DNA of 41,076 nucleotides from Seison nebaliae (taxonomy: Eukaryota > Rotifera > Pararotatoria > Seisonacea > Seisonidae). Every line of letters starts with the position of its first letter. The first letter of the stretch is position 1. The position numbers and the translations under genes are program-made. The stretch lies in NCBI GenBank assembly GCA_023231475.1, contig JALJEE010000267.1, forward strand, positions 1 to 41,076, given 5' to 3'. Below are positions 1 to 10,852 of this stretch, piece by piece. Below the pieces are notes generated by a model. The model was not told where the DNA came from. It did no database searches and saw only the letters and a program-made list of their open reading frames with translations.

Positions 1-10
1 ATAGACAATA

Positions 11-204
11 GGGTGAGGAAACTTCCATATTGAAAAAAATGGGTGAGGAAACTTCCATATTGAAAAAAATGGGTGAGGAAATTTCCATATTGAAAAAAAT
101 GGGTGAGGAAATTTCCATAATGAAAAAAGTGGGTGAGGAAATTTTCATAATGAAAAAAGTGGGTGAGGAAATCACCGTTTAAGAGGGTGAGGAAATCACC
201 GTTT
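11..204. repeat. 30-bp tandem repeat (satellite edge)
   Basis: Five head-to-tail copies of a 30-bp unit start at 11, 41, 71, 101 and 131, each opening with GGGTGAGGAA. The copies drift from left to right (ACTTCC to ATTTCC to ATTTTC). Two shorter units of 24 and 20 bp follow at 161 and 185, sharing the opening but ending in ATCACCGTTT. A further half unit lies at 233, and decayed boxes containing AAATCACCG occur near 658 and 745. The array runs to the left edge and may continue beyond it. Confidence 0.9.
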
Positions 205-1044
205 CGCTGCTAATTTTGGAAAATTTTATATAGGGTGAGGAAAAATCCGGCAACCTGCTTTCCACGTTCACTCAATCTTTTCTCATACTATAATCGCTAC
301 TACGATTTACCACGAGATATTCTCCTTCCCGATTTTAAGGACTTGATTTTTTCTTACGATCCGATCACATCTTGTCCAATTAATCAAAAAACTCTTATCG
401 ACTTGCACCACTTGATTAACGTTGATGAGGACCGGAATATTTTTAAGTTTGTTTCTAATTTATCCCTACGAGAATTTTGATAATAAATAATAATAATAAT
501 TAAATTTTGTTTTTTATCTTTTTTTAACATTAAATTCTTTGCTGTCTCTTGTTCCTCTTCCTTTTTTCTCCAGATTACGTCTGGAATCCAATGAAGAGAG
601 AATGAATTCATTCACCAAAAACGTCACGAAATGTCTAATTTCAATGACAAAGGGTGACGAAATCACCGATTTTCTTAAAATAAGGAGATGAACTGTCCGT
701 TTGAAAAGCGACAAATTGTCCGAATCTGAAAAGAAAAGGTAACGAAATCACCGTGTACCAAATCATGAAACGCATTATTCGACTGATTTTTCGCTTTCAA
801 TTTCTGAAACGTTTTCTGTTTGTCTTATTTCCTATATTTGTGACTCTCTCAAGATTTATATTGCGACTACTAGTAATTTAACTTTTAATAACTTCTTTAA
901 GGAGTTATATAATGTAACTCTCATAAAAAAAAGATAATTATCTTTTTTTTATCCAGCTTACTCTAAGAGGATCAGATGTAAATAAAAACAAGTAAAAAAA
1001 AACATTTTTACTTTCTTTTTTGTTTTTTTTGTTATCTAAATATT
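205..1044. other. Intergenic; decayed satellite boxes only
   Basis: No convincing gene is seen. The short open frames here lack ATG starts or family resemblance. Degenerate relatives of the 30-bp repeat (AAATCACCG boxes) recur near 658 and 745, so the left part looks like diverged satellite. The last 100 bases before the next gene are T-rich and A-rich tracts, presumably its promoter and 5' leader. Confidence 0.5.
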
Positions 1045-2859
1045 ATGGAAAATTTAAAAGAAAAATTGGAGGTTGTTCGGAATCCTTATGATGAGCCACC
1101 TACAATTTCAAATTTTAATGGGGTATGCCTGTCTATAACCTTTCTGCAGATGATAATATTCAGTCCACACTTGTTAAGTATACTTGCTGAAAAATCTGAA
1201 TGTGATGAAGAAGTCTGTAAAACGTTAAATCAAATTAATTCATTAGAGACATATGACGTTGGTACATTTCCGGGTAATCTTCCTCATGCTTTTTTGAAGC
1301 ACGAAATATTGATTCTCATGGGACTTCATAAAGTGAATTCTTCTTATTCCTCGAAGCACTTACCATATTCATACGGTTGTATATCGGAACATTGCAACGT
1401 CAAAGATGAAAGTGACTGTTTATTTCATTTTTTTAAGTTGTATATAGCTGGAATAGAATGCTCGGTCGATTGGCAAAATAACCCACCAATTTTATTAAGA
1501 AAAACCAATTGTAATGCGCAAAAGCTTGACAAAAATGTTAATGCTTTGGCACGCCTTAACCGTACGGGTCGAAATATAAATTATCCAGAAGAATGTCACA
1601 AACATAAAATTTATATACAAGACAATCAATTAGTTGGACCTCCTCTTAATTCGTGGAACATTTTATTACACCATTTATTCCTTGATCCGGAAGATGTTGA
1701 TGAGCAAGAAATAACAGGGAAAATGTTTTTTCCAGATAAACCTACTCAGGTAGTAAGAGGATCTCAACCCTTCCCAATAATAACTGAGTATATAGAGAAT
1801 AGTGTGGTATATTATCCTACTTTAAAAATGTTATATCTCACCTTTCCCACGCATGTTGAAAATAAATATTATAAATTAAACGGAACATTTGATGAGTATT
1901 TGCAATCTACTAATTATCGTACATTCAACCAAAAAGTTCTTGAAGACTTACCTTGGATCCAAGAAATATGTAATGAAATTATTAATCAATATGATTATCC
2001 CAATATTGTAGTTTTTCCTTTGACTTCAAAGTTTGGACTAACATATAGTTTAAAGTTACACCCTCAAGTTCTTAATCAATTGAAAGTAATAATCACCAAT
2101 ATTATTCAAACAGTAAATGCAAACCCACTGATTAATAAGAATCAACTGGATAATATTTTCCAACCGATTCCTTATAACGAACTCTCTTTAGGAAATCATC
2201 GAATGGAGTTAAGTAATCAATATTGGAATGTAAATACGTTTGCAGACCAAAGATTGTTTCGTAATTTTAACGGAGAAGTAGAGGGGAAAAATTATAAAAT
2301 TTACGGTGTAGGTTTAACAACGTTATCGAGAGCCTTTGAAATTATAAGTCTTACTAAACTTCCTAAAGTAGCGGAAGATCCTAAACTTAATGAAATGTAT
2401 AACGATAATGTTATTGAATTGTACGGTGCTTTTGACGAATTAAATCAATTGGAGGGAAGTGATCTCACAAAACAATTAATTCGGAATAAAGCAATAAGCA
2501 TAATATCTAATGCTGTATATTACGAATTCATTGCCACCATGGAGATACATAACATACATAAGGCCTCATCTCTAAATAAAACGTATGAGAGTATTATTAA
2601 TATACAATGGGTAAGCAAAGGAGAAGATCATAGTTTGGGTGTCGTAAAATCTTTTAGCGATAAGGAGAAATGGTATTTTATTAGTAATGAATTTGTTAAT
2701 GAGATAACTGATGTAAAAAAATTTTTCATCCAAGGTTATAGTTTTAATTACATTAGTGACATATTCTTACATGAAGAAGAATCGTATGGCGTTAAAAATT
2801 ACCTAAAGCAATTTATTAAACCAATTTTGTTGAAAGATTATGAAAGACGAATAGATTAA
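1045..2859 (+). CDS. Divergent ubiquitin-specific protease-like protein (USP/C19 fold)
   Basis: Single exon of 604 aa with ATG at 1045. Residues 23-44 read like a USP Cys box: NGVCLSITFLQ places Cys28 seven residues before the LQ pair and a Pro six after the Gln, the same spacing as the family's NTCYMNSxLQ. Near the C-terminus, residues 515-560 match the His box: a YESIINIQ strand, GEDHS with His529 in place of GHY, then KWYFISNEFV around Trp543. The third catalytic position is Ser547-Asn548 rather than the usual Asp/Asn-Asp. About 480 residues separate the two boxes, longer than a minimal USP domain, and this middle region is Cys-bearing but unrecognised. It could be an active deubiquitinase or a pseudoenzyme. 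No intron, signal peptide or membrane segment is seen. The fold assignment is inferred by eye. Confidence 0.5.
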   Translation: MENLKEKLEVVRNPYDEPPTISNFNGVCLSITFLQMIIFSPHLLSILAEKSECDEEVCKTLNQINSLETYDVGTFPGNLPHAFLKHEILILMGLHKVNSSYSSKHLPYSYGCISEHCNVKDESDCLFHFFKLYIAGIECSVDWQNNPPILLRKTNCNAQKLDKNVNALARLNRTGRNINYPEECHKHKIYIQDNQLVGPPLNSWNILLHHLFLDPEDVDEQEITGKMFFPDKPTQVVRGSQPFPIITEYIENSVVYYPTLKMLYLTFPTHVENKYYKLNGTFDEYLQSTNYRTFNQKVLEDLPWIQEICNEIINQYDYPNIVVFPLTSKFGLTYSLKLHPQVLNQLKVIITNIIQTVNANPLINKNQLDNIFQPIPYNELSLGNHRMELSNQYWNVNTFADQRLFRNFNGEVEGKNYKIYGVGLTTLSRAFEIISLTKLPKVAEDPKLNEMYNDNVIELYGAFDELNQLEGSDLTKQLIRNKAISIISNAVYYEFIATMEIHNIHKASSLNKTYESIINIQWVSKGEDHSLGVVKSFSDKEKWYFISNEFVNEITDVKKFFIQGYSFNYISDIFLHEEESYGVKNYLKQFIKPILLKDYERRID

Positions 2860-2930
2860 TGTTGTGAAAATATACAACCCCCTGTTAAATTTTTACTAAT
2901 GTAAATTGTCATAAATTACTAATATATGAG

Positions 2931-2936
2931 AATAAA
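2931..2936 (+). terminator. Poly(A) signal AATAAA for the USP-like gene
   Basis: A canonical AATAAA lies about 72 nt after the stop codon of the single-exon gene that ends at 2859. It precedes the LINE remnant. Confidence 0.5.
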
Positions 2937-2959
2937 CTACATTTTTAATTGATATAATA

Positions 2960-3500
2960 TTAGTATAGAATTGATAGGGTAATTCAGGAAGCACTTGTAA
3001 GATGTCGTATAAAGTGTGCTATTTATTTGATATAAATATTCATACTTTCTGCTGCGATCTCTACGGATTACAGGCAGCTATATCGTTTTCAATGAAATCT
3101 ATGTACGCTTTGGATCGAGCATATAATCGATGCATTCGAAGTCTGTTAGGTTGTAAACGCTCCTTCTCTAGAGCATTTATGTTCTCCATCGTCGATCTTC
3201 CGCCATTTCCAATTATGTTGGCTAAGCGGTATATTTCTTTACTAGAGAAGATGGATACTTCTGAATTTCCGTCGCCTTCTTTTAACGAATTGTTACCACT
3301 TACGTCTCCTTTATCAATTTTTTGTTCGTATTACACTCTTCCGAAGCCTACTCGGCTGTTCAATGCAAGAAAATTGATAGATCAATTCTCCGTCGATTAC
3401 TTGGTCCCTGATACTCTCAAAAATCAAATACCTAGATGCCTGTGAATTTTTATTTATAATTTACCCTTTAGGGATTTACATTTACAATAAAAAAAAAGAA
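2960..3500 (+). mobile_element. LINE (non-LTR retrotransposon) 3' fragment
   Basis: The frame 3002-3445 carries the C-terminal end of a non-LTR reverse transcriptase. YGLQAAISFSMKSM matches the family's LLYGxExW box. LDRAYNRCIRSLLG matches the LDxxxxRxLRxxLG stretch, followed by LPPFPIMLAKRYISLL, which fits the LPLxxxxxxRR region. Bases 2960-3000 in another frame (RVIQEALVRCR) look like the same protein, so the copy is frameshifted. An A-rich tail near 3488-3500 fits a LINE 3' end. It is 5' truncated: the catalytic palm with its Asp-Asp motif and the endonuclease are absent. Confidence 0.6.
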
Positions 3501-3761
3501 ATAATCTCAAATGACACTTTCTATATTTTTCAGTATTATCATCATTTAAAACCGTTTTTGTGAGTTCTACAAACACATATGGTAATACAAATTCTATTAA
3601 GAATTATTTTGTCTATTCAAGATCATATTCAAAAAATCATTCTCTCTATTGGTTAAACTCACCATTATTAACTGTAACATTATTGGTTATCCAAAACCAT
3701 TTCTTATTTTCCCAAACGATTTATATAGGAATAAAATTTCTTTTTCTTTTATGAGGTTCTA

Positions 3762-4112
3762 GGAACGTATTTCCGACCTTTCTCTTTTCTCCCAAAAATT
3801 GATAAAACGGAACGTATTTCCCATTTTTTTTCTCTCTCCGTTAATAACATTTTATGTATATAAAGAAATAGGACTCTTCGTATTCTAGTACAATTTCGTA
3901 TATTATTTATATCCGGAGGACCTTTTCCCTTACACATCATGAAAAACTATCTTACTAGGACAAATTATCCAAAAAACTATTTATGTCTAGAGAGTCCTAT
4001 TTGTTTATATTATATAAGGAAAATGTTATTCAAGGAGAGAGAAAAAAAAATCGGAAATACGTTCCGTTTTATCAATTTTTGGAAGAAAAGAGAAAGATCG
4101 GAAATACGTTCC
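3762..4112. repeat. Foldback (long inverted repeat) element, about 350 bp
   Basis: The arm 3762-3876 is nearly the exact reverse complement of 3991-4112, with only scattered mismatches and a small indel. About 114 bases of unrelated loop lie between. Each arm contains two copies of GGAACGTATTTCC, itself a near-palindrome, one at the outer tip and one about 40 bases inward. Transcription would give a hairpin of over 110 base pairs. It could be a non-autonomous foldback or MITE. No coding capacity is seen, and the open frames across it are side effects of the symmetry. Confidence 0.85.
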
Positions 4113-5658
4113 GTTTACCAGAAAATATAAGTAACTTGATCGAATAGTTCCTCAAATTTAGCTCGGTTTGAAAAGCAAATTCGTTAAAATGAAATAATAT
4201 TTATGCAAGTCACTTTTTATTTGATTTCAGTTCTATGGGGGAAAGTTTATATGTTTCATTTTTTAATAGATAAGAGCAGACTAACAAGTAAGTTCTTAGG
4301 AGGGGGAAATTCCGAAAAACTGAAATTTCTATCAATCCAACGAAAATCATGTTGGTCTCAACAGAAAACTGATTGATTAATTCTCTTCTTTTGTTGTTTT
4401 TTTCGGCTCTTCGATTAACCGTTTAACGTTATTAAACCAAAATTTAGGTTTACTAGCGAAGTGTTTGTATCTCGAATGTTCACATGACCAAATTTTTGGT
4501 ATGAATTCTACAACTCCACATCTATCCATTCAATTAATGAAAATATGCTTTCCATCACTCCTCAATTACTTTTGATTTTAATTCGTACCAAATTCTTTCC
4601 ATATTGTTATTCTCCCGCTCCAACATCAAAACTAATATCGTTAACGATCCGTCTTTCAACCTTCAGGAGTTTTGTACCAATCCAATGTTTCTATGTTCAC
4701 ATCGCTCATCTCTTTCAATGTATCGGGCTTACAAGTGGCTAATGAGGTACTCATATAGGAAAATAATCGACCCATATTCAACTTATAAATAACCCTAACC
4801 CTATAAATATAATATATGACCGTTGGAACCGGTTTTCTCAAATTAGTTGATTTATATTCTACAATAATTGTTAAACTAAACTACAATTATTTACTATTTA
4901 TATCATATTTACTACAATTTATTGAATTAATTGTAGTACAATTCATGGTTAAAATTCATGGGACATTCTGCAACCAGTAGAAATGACGAAACATTTCTCA
5001 TAAATGTAGCATTCAATTTCTCATTTGACCAAAGATTAGTCATATAAATAACAGAATAAATACCTAGCTTCCCATTATCGTCAAATTGAATTCTGATATC
5101 ACAACAAAATTTACGAAATTGTTTCAAAATTGTATGACGTTTCCCCATAACTGACAAAAACAAGATTAACATGTAATTATTGACCAATTCAATGTCATCT
5201 ATTGTTTTTCAAAATTTTATAACATGTAAAGATTAAAGGTAAAAATAAAATTTAAATTATTTAAAACTGAATTAATACATGGAATGTTCTTAAAGTTCAT
5301 TTGATGACTATTTGTTTAAAGGGTTTTCAAGTTGTTCTCATTCCTCTTAATTCCTTCACTCCATTAGTAAATTTTGAATACTTAGGAGTTTCGAAATTCG
5401 AAATACTTTATTTCAATTTCGGATGTCAGAAATTTGGCTGTTTGACAACTTAATTTAATTCTCATAATTTCATTTGTTCATTTTGCGAGTTGCTTATTGA
5501 AGAATAATAACGTAACGTGTTATTACTTCAGTTATACATGTACGTTTCTAATGAGAAAGAACAAATACAAAGCGAGAACCAAATAATAGTTTTTTAATGA
5601 TTATTTTATAGACTCTTCCTGAAATTAAGAAATTCCATTACAAACTCGAATATAAAAC
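4113..5658. other. Intergenic, AT-rich, with one weak coding-like stretch
   Basis: No recognisable gene in about 1.5 kb. On the minus strand, about 4927-5172, an 81-codon frame can start at an ATG and reads like protein (FCCDIRIQFDDNGKLGIYS), but it matches no family I recognise and has no obvious splice partners. TAACCCTAACCCT at 4790-4802 is a telomere-like two-unit run. Bases around 4914-4941 form a small A+T palindrome (ACTACAATT and its complement). The last 100 bases presumably hold the next gene's promoter. Confidence 0.4.
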
Positions 5659-7479
5659 ATGGACGATATTTTCATAGATCAATTGCCGTTGGAGAATGTA
5701 ACGATCTATTCATCATCAGCTGAAATAAAAAAGGTTTATACATCGAAAGTTTTAGAGAAGGGAATTACAAAAATTCGATTTGGTAAATTTCCTCAACAAT
5801 GTAATATCAATTCAACGAGGTTAGTTACTAATTTTGTGTCAATTTATAATTCTATGTAATTGAATAGAATTGAAGGAAGAGGATCAGCGACAATCAATGA
5901 AGTATCGTTAAAAGAAAATTATTTATCGGAGAAGGAATATGCAGAAATTATTGGAGAAAAATTTGAAATGGATCAAACTGAATTGGATAAGAAAATTGAA
6001 GATTTACAAAAGGTAATAGAAGATCTGTTGTGTAAAGAAAATGAACTTAATGAGAAAGTTAATCGATTAAATGCTTCGAAGAATATTGTTGATTCATATC
6101 GAGATAATTTGAATAAAATGCCTCCAAGTGGAACATTACCATTGGTCGCCATGAAACCGGATGAAAACAATACTTTAGATAATTTGAGACAATTTTTGAA
6201 ATTTCAAGAAGATTTTCTAAATAATTATTCAAAAGAAATGAAATCTGTGAAAGATGAGAAAAAGATAATTTCTAATGAACTTTCTGTAAATCGAGAACGT
6301 CTTCGAAAATTGAAGTCTGATGAAAGAATTGTTTATAAATCGGCAAATGTTATTTTGGATGTAAAATCAGAAGGAATTATTTATTTATTTATAACTTATC
6401 AAGTTAATGATGCTCGTTGGGCACCAGAATATGATATTCGTGTCAACAGTGAAGAACAAGAAATGAAAATTGAATATCGCGCTATAATCCAGCAACATAC
6501 TGGAGAGGATTGGAAAAATGCGAAAATTATACTTTCTACTTCCAAACCAACTCTCGGTCTTGCTGAATTGCCGTCATTGAATCCACAAACTATTGAAATT
6601 TTTAAACCATTTCATATAAAATCACGCCCAATGAGAGCAAAAAAGTCAATGGCTGCTTATTCCGCTGTAAGGAATCGACAGAAAAGGGCGTCGGATATTG
6701 ATTGCTTAGCAGAATGTGACGAGTCCATTGATGTACCTTTAATGGCTCCATGTGCTATGCCCGTTATGGAAGTTGTTCAAGGTGAATTTGGTGGAACAGC
6801 TGCACAATTTTTTATTGAACATAAAACAGATATTCCAAGTGATTATGAAGATCATAAAGTATCAATAGCAGTATTGAATCTAACAGCTCAATTCTACTAT
6901 GAGGCTACTCCTAAGATATCATTAAGTGCTTTCCTTAAAAGCTTAGTGACAAATAATACAGAATATCCATTACTCGCTGGAAGTGCCTCAGTTTATTTAG
7001 ATAATAGTTTCATATCTACAACTATGTTGGAGACATTGAATGCTGGAGAGAAACTATCCATATCATTAGGAATTGATGAATCGATTGTGATCAAATATCC
7101 CACCAAAAAAATTCACAAATCATCGAACGGTCTCGTCTACAAGAATACGGTAGAGAAGAACAAACAAGACATTTCCATCTCGAATAAATTTAAGAAAGCT
7201 ATTCGAATAGTCATCTCTGATCAAATACCAATTAGTGGCGATGAAAAAATTAAAGTTCATCTAAATGCACCGAAATTAGATTTAAATAAACGAAATTCAG
7301 TTGGACGAGATGAAATAACAGAAGAACATGATGACATTTTTACTGGGAAGGATAACGAAACAATTAATTCCAATAACATTCTTCGTTGGGTTCTCAATAT
7401 TTCTGGTAACTCTAAGAAGAATGTTTCAATGGAATACACTTTGGAATATCCAATGGATTCAAAAGTTAAAATTAACTAA
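5659..7479 (+). CDS. DUF4140/DUF4139 (mucoidy-inhibitor A-like) protein
   Basis: Two exons, 5659-5819 and 5868-7479, are separated by a 48-nt GT-AG intron (5820-5867). The junction restores an AGA codon and reads through as STRIEGRGSATI. The N-terminal part (VTIYSSSAEIKKVYTSKVLEKG) has the DUF4140 pattern, with a beta-rich start and later GRGSATINEV. A coiled-coil segment follows from Lys/Glu/Leu-rich residues about 85-215. The C-terminal DUF4139 begins near YQVNDARWAPEYDIRV and includes GEDWKNAKIILST and SKPTLG. The family occurs across bacteria and animals (for example C. elegans F37C4.5) and has no settled biochemical role. It is predicted soluble, with no signal peptide or membrane segment. 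The length of about 590 aa is normal for the family. Confidence 0.85.
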
Positions 7480-8255
7480 TATTTTGGATATAACCCCCAC
7501 ATTTAACTAAATTTATTCATATATTTATTGAATTTTTCAAATTAATTAAACTGATTTACAAGAACGAAAATTTTTATCTTCATTTCTCTTCACCATTTAG
7601 ACAGAATTATATTTTAATTCTCACAAATCATTTACAAAAAGAAAGAAGAAATGGAAATTGCGTAGAGGATATAATAAATGGAGTTTCAATAGAAGATCTT
7701 CAAATTCAAAAAGGGAAAAGACAATTCAAAATCGACAATTCCGGTTAAAGTTTTCCATAGATTAATAAATTGATTTCGATATACGTTAATATTATAGTAT
7801 TGCCGTCTTGTTAATAAATCATCATCATCTTCATTTTCTTTCGTTCATAAATTTCCCTCCGTTTATTATTTTGGATTAAATTAATTTATCATTCGAATGT
7901 CGAGAAGTCTCTACATTTTGTATGTATTTCCGTCTTTGTGCACCAAGGCACCTTCTGCGTAGCAATTTTAAGAGATGAATAATAGTTATTCAATTTAATA
8001 TAGTTTGCAACATCTTTGATCCTCTCTCCTATCATACTGGTCTTATGGCAATAAATGTTAATCGAAGGTTAATCGTACTACAAAATTGTGAAGATCTTGC
8101 CATGTTTGTACATCGACATTTATTACCTCGACATAGTTCACTTCGAATTGAATAATTTTTCCGTAATTAACCTAGGTTAGTTTATTTAGTTTACTAGTTT
8201 TACTTCGTTTATTTGTCCAAATCAGAAAATTGAAAATTGTGCTCACTATTTTGAA
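7480..8255. other. Intergenic, no gene seen
   Basis: This stretch is AT-rich with frequent stops in all frames and no family resemblance. Purine-rich runs near 7630-7730 show no coding pattern. Confidence 0.5.
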
Positions 8256-8409
8256 CGGATAGATCATGGATGTCAAGAGAAAAAAAAACGGTTTTCAGCT
8301 TTCTCTGCAATTTAGAGATCTTCTAATGTAAAAACTATAGGATAACATTATTTTTCTCTTCGTTGCTCCCTACTTGACATCCATGGGAGAGATAATGATG
8401 ATCTATCCG
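8256..8409. repeat. Short foldback repeat
   Basis: CGGATAGATCAT followed by TGGATGTCAAG (8256-8277) is repeated as the reverse complement at 8373-8409, CTTGACATCCA then ATGATCTATCCG. The right arm carries about 15 extra bases between its two blocks. The loop is about 95 bases. It lies directly beyond the 3' side of the Gypsy pol relic and may be the footprint of a small element. Confidence 0.7.
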
Positions 8410-8429
8410 CATGTACTGGTTGCGGGTTG

Positions 8430-9530
8430 ATAAAGGGGAAGATTTCCGGTCGGATTTCTGCATGGTATCTTAAGAATGTTGTAATTTTGCTTTTCAACGG
8501 TCAGAAACTTCTGTTTGGTAGAATTCGTTCAACATATCCAATTTTGTGAAGAACTTGTGACCCGCAGCAATCTGTAAAATCTCCTCGATTTTTGGTAAGT
8601 GAAAATGAACTGTCTTACTTGTTAGAGAGAGCATTCAGTGGACGATAGTTGATACAGAGCCGATACTTTCTTTCCTTTTTCGGTACTAATACCATATTCG
8701 ACACCAATTCGCTTTCACTTTCTTCGATGATTCCGATTATGATTTCTTCGATGTTCTAATAGTTCACGACACTTGTTTTCTGCAATTTCCTGTTCTCGAA
8801 ACGCAAATCGACGTGGTCTTGGAGTGGCTGATCCGGTATCAGTTTCATGAACAGTTTTCGGAACTTCTGAAAGAACAACATAATCTGAAGACATAAATTA
8901 TCCGAACCATGACACTTCTTCATTTCGAGTTTCGATAGAGCTTGTCTCATTTCACCAATATTTATCTCCACAAACGACGTTTCAACGCCCTTTTCCACAT
9001 TATCATGCTGAATTACAACATCGAGAATCAGAAGTGTAAGAATCGACAGACATCATTTCTTGATAACAGTGATTCATTTTCTGTCAATCTTGATTGACTT
9101 GGGCATCATTTTCTTCAATTAAGTTTTGCGGAGATGCCATCTGCAGGACTACCGACGTAATTCCCGGATCAAACCCAACACATCTCCTTGAGGAATTCGT
9201 TCGTAGTCCGAGAGAAATAGAACTCACGAATATGAGTCCTTTTCGGCCAAAAACTCCCCTCGATGACCTTCTTCAGATCGTTCTTCCTGATTTTAATAAT
9301 AAAAGTCTTTTCTGACCTTACTATATTTTGGCAGTACGGAATTCTTTTTCGTTCCCTCGACTGCAATTATCTGTTTTTTCTTTCTCTTAGAACTTTCTTC
9401 TCCATAGGTTTGTCCTTATGATCGATATTCTTCTCTCCTCCGGAATAGTCCCCAGAATTTTTCTCACTCTTTTTACTAGATTTCATATTAAAATTACGTC
9501 GAGCCATTTTAATATATTTTTAATTTCCTC
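8430..9530 (-). mobile_element. Ty3/Gypsy-like LTR retrotransposon relic (pol, reverse transcriptase part)
   Basis: Read on the minus strand, this holds the start of a Ty3/Gypsy reverse transcriptase. IIEESESELVSNMVLVPKK fits the family's GIIEPSxSPWASPVVLVKKK, and YRLCINYRPLNALSNK fits RFCVDYRxLNxxT. Further on, IEEILQIAAGHKFFTKLDM corresponds to the IDDLLDxLxGAKYFSKLDL region. The upstream part (to about 9505) is Lys/Arg-rich, probably gag or protease territory, and is not clearly assigned. No LTRs were found. The copy is broken, with several breaks, and looks old. Nothing suggests it is still active. Confidence 0.75.
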
Positions 9531-10129
9531 ATCCATGGAAAGAAAAGAAATGTTAGTTAAGATTTTCGATTTCTGTTGATTACAAACAACACATCTCTCA
9601 GCATCACCGTAAAAATTGACGAATAGAACATTGCAAATCAAGATTGCAACATATATGCTGGGGATGAATTAGAAATTCGGTCGGTTGTAAGTTCCTCCGG
9701 ACAAGGATGATCATACCCGACGAACATCTCCCTTTACCATTCGTACTGTTAGGAGGACTGGCTGGAGAAAGAAAAATATAATGCGAAGTAATATCGTTAC
9801 AGGAAAACGGTAATTACGTGACTGTTTTTTTAACAAATGGCGTCAAATCGGAGGATCTCATGGATATCTGAGGAATCCACTGGGTCCGTGACAATTAAAA
9901 GAAAGATAGGAATTCATATCATTGTTGTATCCTTTTGGTTCTCGTTCTTGTAATTCGAAAGACAACCGACAACATGATTATTATTATCCCCAAATGATTA
10001 CACCTGACACACCTCTCCTCAAGGATAGCTGAGGTGGATTTGGAGAAAAAGAATTCTCGCACAAAAGTGTGAATCGTCCAATTCACAGGTTTGAAAAACT
10101 TTTCTGAATAAATTAAGAGAAAAGCATTA
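9531..10129. other. Unassigned DNA between two transposon relics
   Basis: No frame longer than chance and no clear family motif is seen. Short Cys-x2-Cys pairs can be read on the minus strand (near 9580 and 10010) and could be decayed zinc-knuckle scraps of the neighbouring retroelement, but they are too weak to call. Confidence 0.35.
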
Positions 10130-10580
10130 TCACCGTAGATGAAAATCAGAGAGATACATTTATATTCCAGCAGGATAATGCTTCAATCCATCGGAGTAAG
10201 AAGACGATGGAAGCATTATCCAACTGGAATTTTCACTTATTCGAGCATCTCGCGCGCTCACCGGCCCTTAATCCTATTGAAAGTTTGTGGGCAATAATTT
10301 TTCGACGGCTATATAAAGAAATATATATAAGAATAGCCTAGAAAGAGCATGGGCCGAAATTCCCAATGAAATATGTGAAAACTTAGTAAAATCGATGAAT
10401 CGACGTTATTTACAAGTTGTTACTCGGAAAGGGAAGTGGACCGATTATTAAAATTGAATAAAATTCGTTTATATCTATCTTTTTCTCCAATTAAACTAAA
10501 ATGACCGATCATTAAAGAAACTAAAATTATCAGTTTTAGGTAAATGAATGTAAATTGTCATGTCCGAACATTAATGAAAC
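10130..10580 (+). mobile_element. Tc1/mariner-like transposon relic: transposase 3' part plus right end
   Basis: The frame from about 10130 reads RDTFIFQQDNASIHRSKKT, then a run ending SPALNPIESLWAIIFRRLY. These are the second and third catalytic segments of a Tc1 transposase (the Asp of QQDNA and the Glu of NPIE). The expected C-terminal tail is still readable to about 10453, but with frame changes and stops. The N-terminal DNA-binding part is missing. Beyond it are two direct copies of a transposase-site-like box, GACCGATCATTAAAGAAAC at 10503-10521 and GTCCGAACATTAATGAAAC at 10562-10580, with starts 59 nt apart. The same arrangement is found in the relic near 24.3 kb. Confidence 0.85.
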
Positions 10581-10852
10581 TGACTAAAACTCATTAATGA
10601 TATTTTGATATATTAAATATTCACGGACTAATATAATTTGTATTAAATATAGTTGATGATTTATTCAAATTTTTTTAATTTTTAGAATATATATTACTTT
10701 TAATAAAAATCATTGTGATTACTTTTAATATGAACTAAATAAATGATAGACGTTATGTAGACATAAATGTGAGTATATGAAATTTATTCAAAGGTAAGCT
10801 TAGAACATATCATTATAATATAGAATCTGCACTACTTTAATTGAGGAATAAA

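Noticed and set aside
235-480. 81-codon open frame after the satellite
   Set aside because: It starts at GTG inside a repeat unit, has no family resemblance and shows no promoter or splice context.
3749-4130. Two open frames facing each other across the foldback
   Set aside because: They mirror one another because the DNA is an inverted repeat. The peptides are low complexity.
4790-4802. TAACCCTAACCCT, telomere-like repeat
   Set aside because: Only two units, in the middle of ordinary intergenic DNA. Expected by chance often enough and with no flanking support.
4927-5187. Minus-strand frame of about 81-86 codons
   Set aside because: Protein-like in places but no family match, no convincing start context and no neighbouring exons. 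Left as a note in the intergenic entry.
8756-9366. Possible small host genes
   Set aside because: They are pieces of the Ty3/Gypsy relic, as the reverse transcriptase segments show.
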